Of a stretch of 64,000 nt of DNA, positions 53,363 through 62,098 are shown one piece after another. The notes under the pieces are model-generated. The model did no database searches and was not told the DNA's origin. It saw nothing but the letters and a program-made list of their open reading frames with translations. A program made the translations under genes and the position numbers. Each line of letters starts with the position of its first letter. Position 1 is the first letter of the stretch. Source of the stretch: Halomonas saccharevitans. Its GTDB lineage: Bacteria > Pseudomonadota > Gammaproteobacteria > Pseudomonadales > Halomonadaceae. Location of the stretch: NCBI RefSeq assembly GCF_900116405.1, contig NZ_FPAQ01000012.1:23734-87733 (forward strand), read 5' to 3'.

Positions 53363-55246
53363 ATGCTGGCCCTGTCACGACTGAGCGGCGACGTGCTGCG
53401 CACCCTGCGCGAGCACCTGCGACCGCTGATCGCCTATCACCTCTTTTTCACCCTGCTGGCCTCGAGCCTGCTGCTGCCGGCCGTGGGCTGGACGCTATCG
53501 AGCCTGCTCGGGGAGTTCGGCCGGCCGGTGATCACCAACGGCGAGCTGCTCGCCCTGCTGATGAGCCCGGCCGGGCTCGTGTGGCTGCTGGCCGCGGTGG
53601 GCCTGACCTTCCTGGTACTCTACCTGCAGCAGTCCGGCATGATCCTCGTCGCGGTGCGTCCTCACGGCCAGCACGTGCGCCTGGCCTTCGAGGCGCTCTG
53701 GGCCACGCTGCGCCGCCTGCCGGCGATCAGCGGCCTGATCGCAATGCAGGTCGGTACCCAGCTGCTGCTGCTCGCCCCCCTGGCCTTCGCCCTGGGCGGG
53801 CTGCACGAGCTGTTCCTCGGGGATCTGGATCCCTACTTCGTGCAGCGCGCGCGTCCCCCGGCCTTCTGGGCCTTCCTCGCCAGCGCCCTGGTGCCGGTGC
53901 TGGCCTGGGCCCTGCTGGCGGGCGGCCTCTACGTGCGCTGGCACCTGGCACTGACGGTGCTGACCCTGGAAGGGATGCCTCCCCGGGCGGCTCTCGCGCG
54001 CAGCATGCGGCTGACCCGGGGCCAGGGTCGCCATATCGCCGCGGCAGTGCTGCTGTTGCTGCTCGGCATCGTCGGCCTGCCCTTGGTCGCCACCGCCCTG
54101 TTCGACCGGGTCGTCACGCCGCTGCTGTGGTGGCTGCCCGAGCGCAACGCGGTGCTGATCCCGGCCATGCTCGCCTACCTCACCGCCTACCTGCTCATCA
54201 CCCTGGCCATCGCCTTCGGCGGCATCGCCGCCAATGCCCTGCAGGCCACCTGCCTCTATCTGCGGCTGGCGCACCGCGAGCCACGCCCCGAGCCTCCCCC
54301 GCCCGGCAGCCATCCGCGTCGCCTGGCCTGGGCCGTGGAGCTCGCCGTGGTGCTGTTCGCCATCGGCCAGGCCTGGCTGATCGTCAACCGCTTCGAGATC
54401 CGCGACGAGGTCGAGATCATCGCCCACCGTGGCAGCTCGCTGAAGGCACCGGAGAACACCCTGGCGGCGCTGGATCAGGCCATGCAGGACGGCGCCGACG
54501 GCATCGAGATCGACGTGCGGCTCACCGCCGACGATCGCGTCGTGCTCTACCACGATGCGAGTCTCCAGCGACTGACCGGCGATGATCGGCAACTCGGCAC
54601 GCTGCCACGGGCATCCCTTGAGGCCTACGATGTCGGCCGCTGGTTCGACCCCGCCTTCGCTGGCGAGCGGATCCCGGGACTGGACGAGGCGCTCGCGACG
54701 GTGCGCGGGCGCGCCTGGCTGCTGATCGAACTCAAGCCGGACCCGGGGCGTGAGCTCGACCTGCTCGAGGCGGTGCTCGACGAGCTGAAGCTGGAACGGA
54801 CCCATCGCCTGGACTGCCGGGCCCGCGCCGAGGACCGCGTGAGCGCTCTGGCCTGTGGCGACGCCGACATCATGGGGCAGATGCGCGTGGCCACCCGCTC
54901 GCCCTGGCTGCTGCGCGAGGCGTCACGGCGCGAGCCTCGCCTGGGCACCACGCTGCTGGCCCAGCTGGTGCTGTCGGGCAGCCTGGAGCGTCGCGGCTTC
55001 GATGCCCTGGCGCTGCGCCACAACCGCATCGACGAGGAGGAGATCCGCCTGGCCGGACACTACGGTTACGCGCTTCACGCCTGGACCCTCAACGAGCGCA
55101 ACGCCATGTCACGACTGATCGACCTGGGGGTGGACGGCATCATCACCGACCGCCCGGCCCTGCTCGCCGAACTGATCGCCGAGCGTCGGCGCCTGGGCGA
55201 TGGCGCCCTTCTGCTGGTCAAGCTGCGCAACTGGCTGAGGGGCTAG
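53363..55246 (+). CDS. Glycerophosphodiester phosphodiesterase with membrane domain
   Basis: A 627-residue two-part protein. Residues 1-340 hold several membrane helices (GPDPase membrane domain; for example LTFLVLYLQQSGMILVAV and HIAAAVLLLLLGIVGLPLVA). Residues about 350-600 are the catalytic GDPD TIM barrel: IIAHRGSSLKAPENTLAAL and GADGIEIDVRLTADDRVVLY carry the metal and general-base residues, then YHDASLQRLT, WLLIELKPDP and HAWTLNE with GVDGIITDRP. It hydrolyses glycerophosphodiesters to glycerol-3-phosphate and an alcohol; here the enzyme is held in the inner membrane. ATG 53363. Confidence 0.9.
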   Translation: MLALSRLSGDVLRTLREHLRPLIAYHLFFTLLASSLLLPAVGWTLSSLLGEFGRPVITNGELLALLMSPAGLVWLLAAVGLTFLVLYLQQSGMILVAVRPHGQHVRLAFEALWATLRRLPAISGLIAMQVGTQLLLLAPLAFALGGLHELFLGDLDPYFVQRARPPAFWAFLASALVPVLAWALLAGGLYVRWHLALTVLTLEGMPPRAALARSMRLTRGQGRHIAAAVLLLLLGIVGLPLVATALFDRVVTPLLWWLPERNAVLIPAMLAYLTAYLLITLAIAFGGIAANALQATCLYLRLAHREPRPEPPPPGSHPRRLAWAVELAVVLFAIGQAWLIVNRFEIRDEVEIIAHRGSSLKAPENTLAALDQAMQDGADGIEIDVRLTADDRVVLYHDASLQRLTGDDRQLGTLPRASLEAYDVGRWFDPAFAGERIPGLDEALATVRGRAWLLIELKPDPGRELDLLEAVLDELKLERTHRLDCRARAEDRVSALACGDADIMGQMRVATRSPWLLREASRREPRLGTTLLAQLVLSGSLERRGFDALALRHNRIDEEEIRLAGHYGYALHAWTLNERNAMSRLIDLGVDGIITDRPALLAELIAERRRLGDGALLLVKLRNWLRG

Positions 55247-55274
55247 CGGGCCCGTGGCGCGATCGAAGTGGGTT

Positions 55275-57101
55275 TCACTCTCCCCGCACGACACCCTCGC
55301 GGCGTGGATCGGTGTCGCCGACGAAGCCTTGCCCGGTGCGCCGGAGCGCGTGCAGGCCGCCGGTCGGCTCGCGCTCCTCCACCTCGTGACCCAACTCGCG
55401 CAGGGCCTCAAGGGTAGCGGTCGGAAAGCGGCCCGCCTCCAGCGAGACCGGCCCACCCAGGGTGCTGGCATGGGGCAGGGCCAGCGCGCCTTCGACGTCC
55501 AGCCCCCAGTCGAGCATCGCCACCAGCGCGAGAGCGGTATCGGTAATGATGGCCGCGCCCCCTCTCGCTCCCAGGCTCGCCACCAGGGCACTGCCCTCGC
55601 CCTCGACGACCAACGTCGGGCTCAGGCTGGAACGCGGGCGCTTGCCCGGCTCCACCCGATTGGCGATGGGCGTGCCCTGATCGTCCGTGGGCGTGAAGGA
55701 AAAGTCGGTCAGGGCATTGTTGAGCAAAAAGCCTCCCGGCATGCCGGTGCCCCCGCCGGAGAGGATGCGCGCGCCGAAGGCCTGCCCTAGGGAGCTGGTC
55801 ATGGCCAGCGCGTTGCCATGCGCATCGATGATGCTGATGTGGCTGGTGCCCGCCTCCGGCTGCGTCGGCTGCGCGGCCCAGGCGGTCGCCACGACACCCG
55901 GGGTGCCCGGACTCGCGCCGCCGCTGCCCAGGCTCTGCGTCGCCTCGATCAGGGCGGCGCGCTCCTCCAGATAGTCGGGCGCGATCATCAGCGACCAGTC
56001 TCCGCCGGGCGCTTCGACGAAGGCCGGATCGGCGATATAGCGCCCCCGGTCGGCGAAGGCCAGACGCGAGGCCTCGAGAAAACGATGTAGCCAGTCGACG
56101 CCGGGAAGGTCGTCCTCCAGACCCGCCTTCGAGGGCGGCAGCTGCGCCAGGATGCCGAGGATCTGCATCACGGTCAGGTGCCCCGACGAGGGCGGCGGAA
56201 AGCCGCAGAGGCGATGGTCCTGCCAGTCACTGCAGAGCGGCTCGCGCTCCTTTGCCGTGTAGGTGGCGAGATCCTCGAGGCTCAGGCTGCCGGGGATGGC
56301 GGGATGATTCTGCACCCGCCCCACGATGTCCCGGGCGACCTCCCCGGTGTGTAACGCCGAACTGTCCTGCTCGGCGACGCGCTGGAGGATCACGGCCAGC
56401 GCCGGGTTCTTGAGCCGGTGTCCCTCCGCCAGGGGCTCCCCCTGTTCGGTGAAGAAGAAGCCCGAGGCCTGGGCGTCGTCACGCAGGGCCTCGGTGTCGT
56501 CCAGGCTCGCGTGCAGCCTGGAACCGACCGGAAACCCATCGTCGGCCAGGGTGATGGCCGGCTCGAAGAGCACGGCCCAGGGCAGTCGCCCGTGCTCGCC
56601 GTGGGCCGTCTCCAGCATGCGCAGGGTGCCGGGCACGCCGACCGAACGGCCGCTGGCCACGGCCTTCATGAACGCCAGAGGCTCGCCGTCCTGACCCAGG
56701 AAGAGCCCTTCCTTGGCCGAGGAAGGCGCGGTCTCGCGCCCGTCGTAGGCCCGGGCCTCCTCGCCATCGTGATGCATCAGGAAAGAACCGCCGCCGATAC
56801 CGCTGGACTGGGGTTCGACCAGCGTGAGCACCATCTGCACGGCGATGGCGGCATCGATCGCCGAGCCTCCCGCCGCCAGGATCTGATAGCCGGCGTCGGC
56901 AGCCAGGGGATGCGCCGCGGACACGGCGAAGCGCTGGAAGGGACCGCCGGGCGCCTTCTCGCTCTCGGCGCCCGGCGGCGGCGTGGCGTCGGGACGCTGG
57001 TACTGGAAGTCCACCTCTCCCAGGGCCGCCGGCGCCAGCAGCAGCGGGGAGAGGATCAGCAGCAGCGTCGCTGCGCGACGACGGGCGTCGGGGAGGGTCA
57101 T
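55275..57101 (-). CDS. ggt: Gamma-glutamyltransferase
   Basis: A 608-residue periplasmic precursor that splits itself into two chains. An N-terminal signal peptide is seen (ATLLLILSPLLLAPAALG). The autocleavage and nucleophile threonine lies in GTSHISIIDAHGNALAMTSS; VEPQSSGIGGGSFLMHHDG, RETAPSSA, RSVGVPGTLRML and the GKRPRSSLSPTLV loop are conserved. It hydrolyses glutathione and transfers gamma-glutamyl groups. I favour ATG 57101, because AGGAG is eight bases upstream; ATG 57107 would leave only two. Convergent with the GDPD gene. Confidence 0.93.
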   Translation of the reverse strand: MTLPDARRRAATLLLILSPLLLAPAALGEVDFQYQRPDATPPPGAESEKAPGGPFQRFAVSAAHPLAADAGYQILAAGGSAIDAAIAVQMVLTLVEPQSSGIGGGSFLMHHDGEEARAYDGRETAPSSAKEGLFLGQDGEPLAFMKAVASGRSVGVPGTLRMLETAHGEHGRLPWAVLFEPAITLADDGFPVGSRLHASLDDTEALRDDAQASGFFFTEQGEPLAEGHRLKNPALAVILQRVAEQDSSALHTGEVARDIVGRVQNHPAIPGSLSLEDLATYTAKEREPLCSDWQDHRLCGFPPPSSGHLTVMQILGILAQLPPSKAGLEDDLPGVDWLHRFLEASRLAFADRGRYIADPAFVEAPGGDWSLMIAPDYLEERAALIEATQSLGSGGASPGTPGVVATAWAAQPTQPEAGTSHISIIDAHGNALAMTSSLGQAFGARILSGGGTGMPGGFLLNNALTDFSFTPTDDQGTPIANRVEPGKRPRSSLSPTLVVEGEGSALVASLGARGGAAIITDTALALVAMLDWGLDVEGALALPHASTLGGPVSLEAGRFPTATLEALRELGHEVEEREPTGGLHALRRTGQGFVGDTDPRREGVVRGE

Positions 57102-57170
57102 GGCCATGGCTCCTTGTCTCGACTCGAGGCCATGTCAGCATAGGTGAGAGCGACTCGGGCGTCGCGACGC

Positions 57171-57710
57171 CTAGCGGCGACAGCGCCAGGCGGCCAGCAG
57201 GCTTACGGTGGCCAGGGTCAGCAGTCCGGCGGCGATCCAGCCCAGCACCTCGACGAGGCGGTGAAACTCCCCAGGGGCATCGCCAGGGCGAAAGGCCATG
57301 CCGTATTCGGCCAGGCGGCTCCCGCCATAGAGCAGCAGGGTCAGCAGGCCCAGCGGCAGTGACGAGCGCCGACGGGCCAGCCAGCTGGTCAGGCGCCAGG
57401 GCTCCGAGGGCGCCTTGGGGCTTCCCCCCTGAGGCGAGGCCTTGGTCTTGGCCTTGTTGGTGGCCTTGTTGGTGGCCTTGGGGGGCGCCTTGGCAGAGGT
57501 CTTGGGCGCGGCCCTCGGCCGATTCGGTGCCCGACGCCTCTTCTGCCGTGACGACGAGCTGCCTCCTCCGCGCAGCCGGCGACCCAGCCAGCGCCCCATG
57601 CCGATCAGCCCCCAGCCCAGGGTAAAGCAGACGGAGAGCGCCAGGCCTCCCATCACCAGCAAGTATGTCATCCCGATCGGTTCCCGCGTCGCCTGTTCAG
57701 GGGTCGCCAT
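57171..57710 (-). CDS. Hypothetical membrane protein with Lys/Ala-rich linker
   Basis: Not recognised. A 179-residue protein: one N-terminal helix (MTYLLVMGGLALSVCFTLGW), a basic hydrophilic stretch of about 60 residues rich in K, A, P, R and T with the repeat KATNKATNKAKTKA, and two C-terminal helices (LPLGLLTLLLYGG and LGWIAAGLLTLATVSLLAAW). The linker is likely cytoplasmic and could bind nucleic acid. The start may be ATG 57710 or ATG 57671. A tandem 12-bp repeat encodes part of the linker. Confidence 0.65.
   Translation of the reverse strand: MATPEQATREPIGMTYLLVMGGLALSVCFTLGWGLIGMGRWLGRRLRGGGSSSSRQKRRRAPNRPRAAPKTSAKAPPKATNKATNKAKTKASPQGGSPKAPSEPWRLTSWLARRRSSLPLGLLTLLLYGGSRLAEYGMAFRPGDAPGEFHRLVEVLGWIAAGLLTLATVSLLAAWRCRR
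57451..57474. repeat. 12-bp tandem duplication
   Basis: GCCTTGTTGGTG occurs twice in tandem and encodes the KATN repeat of the overlapping membrane protein on the minus strand. Confidence 0.7.
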
Positions 57711-58026
57711 CTTGCCAAATTCTCGCCGCCCTGTGGGGCGGCATCGTTCAGGACAATGCCTGGGCCACTGCGACGTCGCTCAGGGCACCGCGATCAGGGC
57801 ACCACAATCAGGGGAATCGGCAGCCGCGCCAGCAGGTCGGGGCCCTGCTCGGCCAGCCGCGCGACGAACGACCTGCGTGTTTAACGCTAATCTGCGATGC
57901 ACCTATCATGACGGCGGACAAGGGACGCTGACGAACGGGCAAACGGGTTGCCACAAGCCGGGCGGCCGTCGCGAAAAAAGCCGGGGCCTTTTGGGCACCC
58001 GGCTTGAATGAGACGTTCGATGCGGC
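57711..58026. other. Intergenic stretch at the edge of the low-GC operon
   Basis: A 316-base gap. The part near 57860-57925 is AT-richer than anything to its left, so the composition change begins here. The end holds the terminator of the NCS1 permease operon. I see no supported gene, no tRNA and no clear attachment-site repeat. Confidence 0.6.
57974..58005 (-). terminator. Terminator of the fdrA-permease operon
   Basis: On the minus strand AAGCCGGG, an internal loop and CCCGGCTT are followed by TTTTCGC, a strong intrinsic terminator 22 bases after the permease stop. Confidence 0.8.
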
Positions 58027-59280
58027 TCAGGAGGTTTGCGCGGCACTCTTCCCCGCGCCGACGCGAGACAGCAGAACGTAGCCCAGAAACGCCACCAGTA
58101 TGGAATCCACGGACGGGATACCGCTTAGCGTGAACCAGCCGTTCACGGTGCAGAACCCCACGAATGAGGCCACCCCCCAGGCCACAAAGGTCCTCGGCTT
58201 GATGGCCGCGTCGCTGTCCAGCCGCGCCTCGTCAAAGCCTTTGCGACGGTTGACGAGGTAGTCAGCAATGTAGATGCCGCACACCGGTGGCGTCGCGATA
58301 CCCAGAAACAGCAGGAAGGGGATAAACCAGCCCATGATGTCCATGCTGCCCACAACGGCAGCCAGCACTCCCAGTGCCACAGTGATCTTCCATTTTGCAA
58401 AAGCACTGAACAGCGTGGACACCACCAGAGTACCCTGGAACATATTGCCTGCGTTGCCGGTAATGCAGGCGAAGATCAGCAGTATGGTAGCCGGCAAGGT
58501 TGTGCCGATGATGGCCATGGCCGCCAGCAGGGAGTCCTGGGAGGTCATGGAGCCTGGTACCGCGCCCACCAGAAAGAGCACCGGATAGGCCACTCCGAAG
58601 GTCAGCAGGCCGGCGATGATGGCGTGCTTGCGGTTGTGGACGAAGGCGCCAAAGTCCGGCGAGGTGGCCACCAGCACGATGATAGTGCCCACGATGGAAG
58701 ACACCGCGGCACCAAAGCTAAGATCACTGACTTTTTCCGCGATGGCCGGCGGCACCTCGCTGGTCAGCGCCAGGTACAGGATGTAGAACATCAGCAGCGC
58801 GATGATGGGCACCGCGAACCTGGCCACCTTGCCAAGCGCCTCGAAGCCGAAAGCGGTGGAGGCGACAAAGATCACGCAGCCGAAGGTCACGATGGCGGGT
58901 ATTGGCAGCTCCAGGCCAAACTGGCGCGCCAGCAGATCATGGGCGCTATGGCCAAAGGTGTTGGCGGTGACCGCAATCCAGCCAAACAGGCTGATGGCCA
59001 TCAGAATATTGATGGCGACCGCGCCCTTTCTGCCGAACGAGTATTTCACAATACCGTAGGTGGGCATTCGTGCCCGCTCACCAATGGAAATATTGATGGC
59101 CGCCAGCAACGCCAGGATGATGCTGCCGGCGGCGATGGCGATGGCCGCCGTCCCCAGGGTGAGCTGGCTGCCCAGGCTCGAGGACGCCAGCACCACCGGC
59201 GTCACGAGTATACCCAGCAGAATAATGGCGACCTGAAAGCCGGAGGCGGAATTACCGGTTGCTTCTGTCGCGCGGCTCAT
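58027..59280 (-). CDS. NCS1-type (cytosine permease-like) transporter
   Basis: A 417-residue, about 12-helix inner-membrane permease of the cytosine/purine/uracil/thiamine/allantoin class. Sequences such as SIGERARMPTYGIVKYSFGR (after the early helices), LFGWIAVTANTFGH and TSPDFGAFVHNRKHAIIAGL are typical of CodB-like members. The family imports small cyclic amides such as cytosine, hydantoin and allantoin. It is the last gene of the operon; its ATG overlaps the stop of the preceding gene (ATGA). Substrate unknown, but its operon mates point to a carbamoyl-bearing compound. Confidence 0.87.
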   Translation of the reverse strand: MSRATEATGNSASGFQVAIILLGILVTPVVLASSSLGSQLTLGTAAIAIAAGSIILALLAAINISIGERARMPTYGIVKYSFGRKGAVAINILMAISLFGWIAVTANTFGHSAHDLLARQFGLELPIPAIVTFGCVIFVASTAFGFEALGKVARFAVPIIALLMFYILYLALTSEVPPAIAEKVSDLSFGAAVSSIVGTIIVLVATSPDFGAFVHNRKHAIIAGLLTFGVAYPVLFLVGAVPGSMTSQDSLLAAMAIIGTTLPATILLIFACITGNAGNMFQGTLVVSTLFSAFAKWKITVALGVLAAVVGSMDIMGWFIPFLLFLGIATPPVCGIYIADYLVNRRKGFDEARLDSDAAIKPRTFVAWGVASFVGFCTVNGWFTLSGIPSVDSILVAFLGYVLLSRVGAGKSAAQTS

Positions 59281-59666
59281 ATTCCCTCTCCTTCGGTATA
59301 GCGACGCCAGCCGCCGGTGTCGGTGATTTCACGCTGGCCCTCCACCAGCCAGGGCTCGCCCAGGACACCCAGCACTTCGCTGCCGTCGGCCAGTTTCACC
59401 TTACCGATGGAGAGACCCGCCGGTTCGTTGCTGAGCACGGCGGCAAAGGCCGCCATCGGCAGCTCCCACACTTCCAGTTCCACTTGCGCGGCAGGTTCCA
59501 GGGTGCGGATCATCGCCGGATGGTCGTCGTTGATGGACCACAGGCGGTAATAACCGTCGGTTTTGTCTTCTCGCACGAAGCGGCCACCGGCGTTGGTCAG
59601 ATTCGGATTCAGTTTCAGACCGCGCATCAGAGTGCCGTTCACGGCCAACAGGGCTGTCTCAGTCAT
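59277..59666 (-). CDS. Allophanate hydrolase C-terminal-like domain protein (AH_C)
   Basis: A 129-residue stand-alone version of the C-terminal domain of allophanate hydrolase (gamma-glutamylcyclotransferase-like fold). LAVNGTLMRGLKLNPNLTNA, RFVREDKTDGYYRLWSIND, LSIGKVKLADGSEVLGVLGE and GQREITDTGGWRRY match that domain. In allophanate hydrolase it acts on N-carboxycarbamate; here no amidase domain is present. ATG 59666 has GGAGAA upstream and lies inside the end of the carbamate kinase gene. Its own chemistry in this operon is unknown. Confidence 0.82.
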   Translation of the reverse strand: MTETALLAVNGTLMRGLKLNPNLTNAGGRFVREDKTDGYYRLWSINDDHPAMIRTLEPAAQVELEVWELPMAAFAAVLSNEPAGLSIGKVKLADGSEVLGVLGEPWLVEGQREITDTGGWRRYTEGEGI

Positions 59667-60633
59667 GGTGCTTCTCCATCGGGTTAGTGCCAATCCAGGT
59701 GCCGGTGTGACGATCCATCGCCTGCATCAGGGTGCTGGCTTTGGTAATCAGGCCGCTGCCGTCAGGGTTGCCCTGCAGGAATTTCAGCAGGGCGTCCACC
59801 TTCGGTTTCATCGAGCCTTCGCCAAACTGGCCCTGCTCACTGAGGGCGCGAGCATCTGCCGGGGTCAGGCTGTCCAGCCACTGCTCGTCGGGCCGGCCGA
59901 AATTGATCGCCACTTTTTCCACACCGGTGGGAATAATCAGCATGTCGGCGTGCAACTCGCTGGCCAGCAGGGCCGAGGCAACGTCCTTGTCGATCACCGC
60001 TTCCACGCCGCGCAGGTTGCCGTCGTCGTCGCGCTCAACCGGAATACCGCCACCGCCGCAGGCAATGACCAGCGAGCCACTGTCGACCAGGCTGCGAATG
60101 CTCTCCAGTTCGATGATCTCCTGGGGCTGGGGGCTGGCCACGCAGCGCCGCCAGCCACGTCCGGAATCTTCCATGATGTGCCAGCCCAGCTCCGCAGCGC
60201 ACTGCTCGGCGGAGGCCTTGTCCATGAACGCCCCGATGGGCTTGTTGGGGGTGGCAAAGGCCGGATCCTGCCAGCTGACTCGGGTCTGGGTGACCAGCGT
60301 CACCACCGGGCGCTGCAGGTTACGACGCTGCAGCTCGTTCACCATGGCCTTCTGGAACATGTAGCCGATGGCGCCCTGGGTATCGCCCACCGCGTAGTCC
60401 ACCGGCACCGGGGCCACCTCGGGAGCGGCCAGCTCTGAGCGTCGTAAAATGAAGCCCACCTGGGGACCGTTGCCGTGGGTCAGCACCAGCGACCAGCCCT
60501 GCTCGATCAGGTCCACCAGATAGCCCACGCTGTTGCAGACCATCTGGTACTGGTCGTTGATGGAGCAGTGAGCGTCGTCGTCAATCAGCGCGTTACCACC
60601 GAAAGCAACGATCGCAAGCGGTTTTCTGGTCAT
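59659..60633 (-). CDS. Carbamate kinase (YbcF/AllK/ArcC family)
   Basis: Catalyses carbamoyl phosphate plus ADP to carbamate plus ATP; carbamate then breaks down to ammonia and CO2. The 324-residue amino-acid-kinase-fold enzyme has AIVAFGGNALIDD, LVLTHGNGPQVGF, VDYAVGDTQGAIGYMFQKA, VIACGGGGIPV, VIDKDVASALLAS and GSMKPKVDALLKFL, all typical. GGAGAA precedes ATG 60633. Context of fdrA and DUF1116 fits the catabolic YbcF/YahI type rather than arginine deiminase ArcC; no arcA/arcB is nearby. Confidence 0.93.
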   Translation of the reverse strand: MTRKPLAIVAFGGNALIDDDAHCSINDQYQMVCNSVGYLVDLIEQGWSLVLTHGNGPQVGFILRRSELAAPEVAPVPVDYAVGDTQGAIGYMFQKAMVNELQRRNLQRPVVTLVTQTRVSWQDPAFATPNKPIGAFMDKASAEQCAAELGWHIMEDSGRGWRRCVASPQPQEIIELESIRSLVDSGSLVIACGGGGIPVERDDDGNLRGVEAVIDKDVASALLASELHADMLIIPTGVEKVAINFGRPDEQWLDSLTPADARALSEQGQFGEGSMKPKVDALLKFLQGNPDGSGLITKASTLMQAMDRHTGTWIGTNPMEKHHD

Positions 60634-60642
60634 GATGTTCTC

Positions 60643-62064
60643 CTAGCGGCTGATCTGCCGAGCCAGTGCGTTCAGGGCATCAACGAAACAGGACATGGGC
60701 GCAGTGGTGATGCCGGCGCCAATCTGGCCGACACCGGCCTCCTTGTGGGCGATACCGGTGTTGATAATGGGCAGTACCGAGCTGTCCAATACCTTGCGCG
60801 CATCAATCCCCGCAGCGGTGGGCGCAAAGTTCAGCGCCGGCAGAGTGAATGCCGGGTTGCTGCCCAGGGTGACGTGCTGCATGGAGCGGCTGTTCTGAGT
60901 GGCATCAGCGGGAGTTCCGCCAACGAATTTCACGATGGCGGGAGATGAAGCCATGGCAAAGCCACCCACTCCGGCGGTTTCGGTGATGGCGCTGTCACCG
61001 AGATCAGCGGCAGCATCGTCGACGCCATAGCCGGGGAAGAACAGACCGTCCACCGGATTCGCCGGCGCCTGGAACCAGGTGTCACCGGTGCTGGACAGGC
61101 GAATGCCGAAGTTCACGCCGTTGCGCGCCATCACCGTGACCATGGTGCTGCCGGGCACGCCTTCGGCGGCCTTGAGCATGCTCTTGCACGCCGCCATGGA
61201 CAGGTTCAGGAAAAAGTGGTCGTTGGCGGTAATGAAACGGATGGCGCGCTGGATCTGCTCTATTGGTAACGCGGTGCTAAGCAGCGCCGGCAGTAGCTGC
61301 TTCAGCAGCAGGCCGGTGGCGGCAATGTTGCGGTTGTGCACTTCGTCGCCCATGTGCAGTGCCTGGGCCATGATCGGCTTCAGCTCAATCGGGCCGGATT
61401 CTGCCAGCATGGCTTTCATGGCCTCAGCCAGTTCGGTTCCCATCCAATGCAGGCGTTCAATCACTACATCGCCGTTGGCACCAAACCGCAGCACCTTGCC
61501 CAGGCCTTCGTTGAAGTTGCTGTACACACGCTGACTGTTTTCGGTGTTCTCGACCACCCACAGGGGCATCGAGCGGCTGATGATGCCGGCCATGGGGGCC
61601 ACGGCATCGTAATGGTGGCAGGGCTCAAAGCTGACCTCGCCCTGTTCAATCAGCGCTTGCGCCTGCTCCAGGGTGTCGGCCCACTGCTCGTAGAGGATGG
61701 CCCCGAGAATGGCGCCCTGCACCGGGCCGCACATATCGTTCCATGCAATGGGCGGGCCCGCGTGCAGGATGCGCTTGTGCTTATCCAGGGCCGGTATGGC
61801 TTCTCCAGCGCGCATGACGTCAACCAGCATCGGCTGGGCGGCCAGATACTGCGCCATGGCCTGTTCATTGGCCGCTTCAATCTGCGGATGATTCAGCAGG
61901 CTAGCCAGCACCATGCCACCTTCGCGGTCGCCGCCGGCCGGGGGCTGCCAGCTCAGCGCGACGGCCTCGCCGCCGGCGCGGGTGATGTTATCGGCAAAGC
62001 TTTGCAAACCGGCGTTCAGAACCGTCAGTTGCTGAGTAAAAAGTGCGTTCACTGTGCTCACCAT
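60643..62064 (-). CDS. DUF1116 family protein (YlbE/YahG/AllG-like)
   Basis: A 473-residue cytoplasmic protein of DUF1116. GPPIAWNDMCGPVQGAILGA, EPCHHYDAVAPMAGIISRSM, NRNIAATGLLLKQLLPALL and MVTVMARNGVNFGIRLSSTG are family hallmarks. In E. coli the homologue YlbE (AllG) works with FdrA (AllF) and YlbF (AllH) as oxamic transcarbamylase. Between fdrA (34 bases) and the kinase gene (nine bases). ATG 62064 has a weak ribosome site. Confidence 0.88.
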   Translation of the reverse strand: MVSTVNALFTQQLTVLNAGLQSFADNITRAGGEAVALSWQPPAGGDREGGMVLASLLNHPQIEAANEQAMAQYLAAQPMLVDVMRAGEAIPALDKHKRILHAGPPIAWNDMCGPVQGAILGAILYEQWADTLEQAQALIEQGEVSFEPCHHYDAVAPMAGIISRSMPLWVVENTENSQRVYSNFNEGLGKVLRFGANGDVVIERLHWMGTELAEAMKAMLAESGPIELKPIMAQALHMGDEVHNRNIAATGLLLKQLLPALLSTALPIEQIQRAIRFITANDHFFLNLSMAACKSMLKAAEGVPGSTMVTVMARNGVNFGIRLSSTGDTWFQAPANPVDGLFFPGYGVDDAAADLGDSAITETAGVGGFAMASSPAIVKFVGGTPADATQNSRSMQHVTLGSNPAFTLPALNFAPTAAGIDARKVLDSSVLPIINTGIAHKEAGVGQIGAGITTAPMSCFVDALNALARQISR

Positions 62065-62098
62065 CTCGCTAAAAAAATGAAATCAGGGCAAAGCGCGA

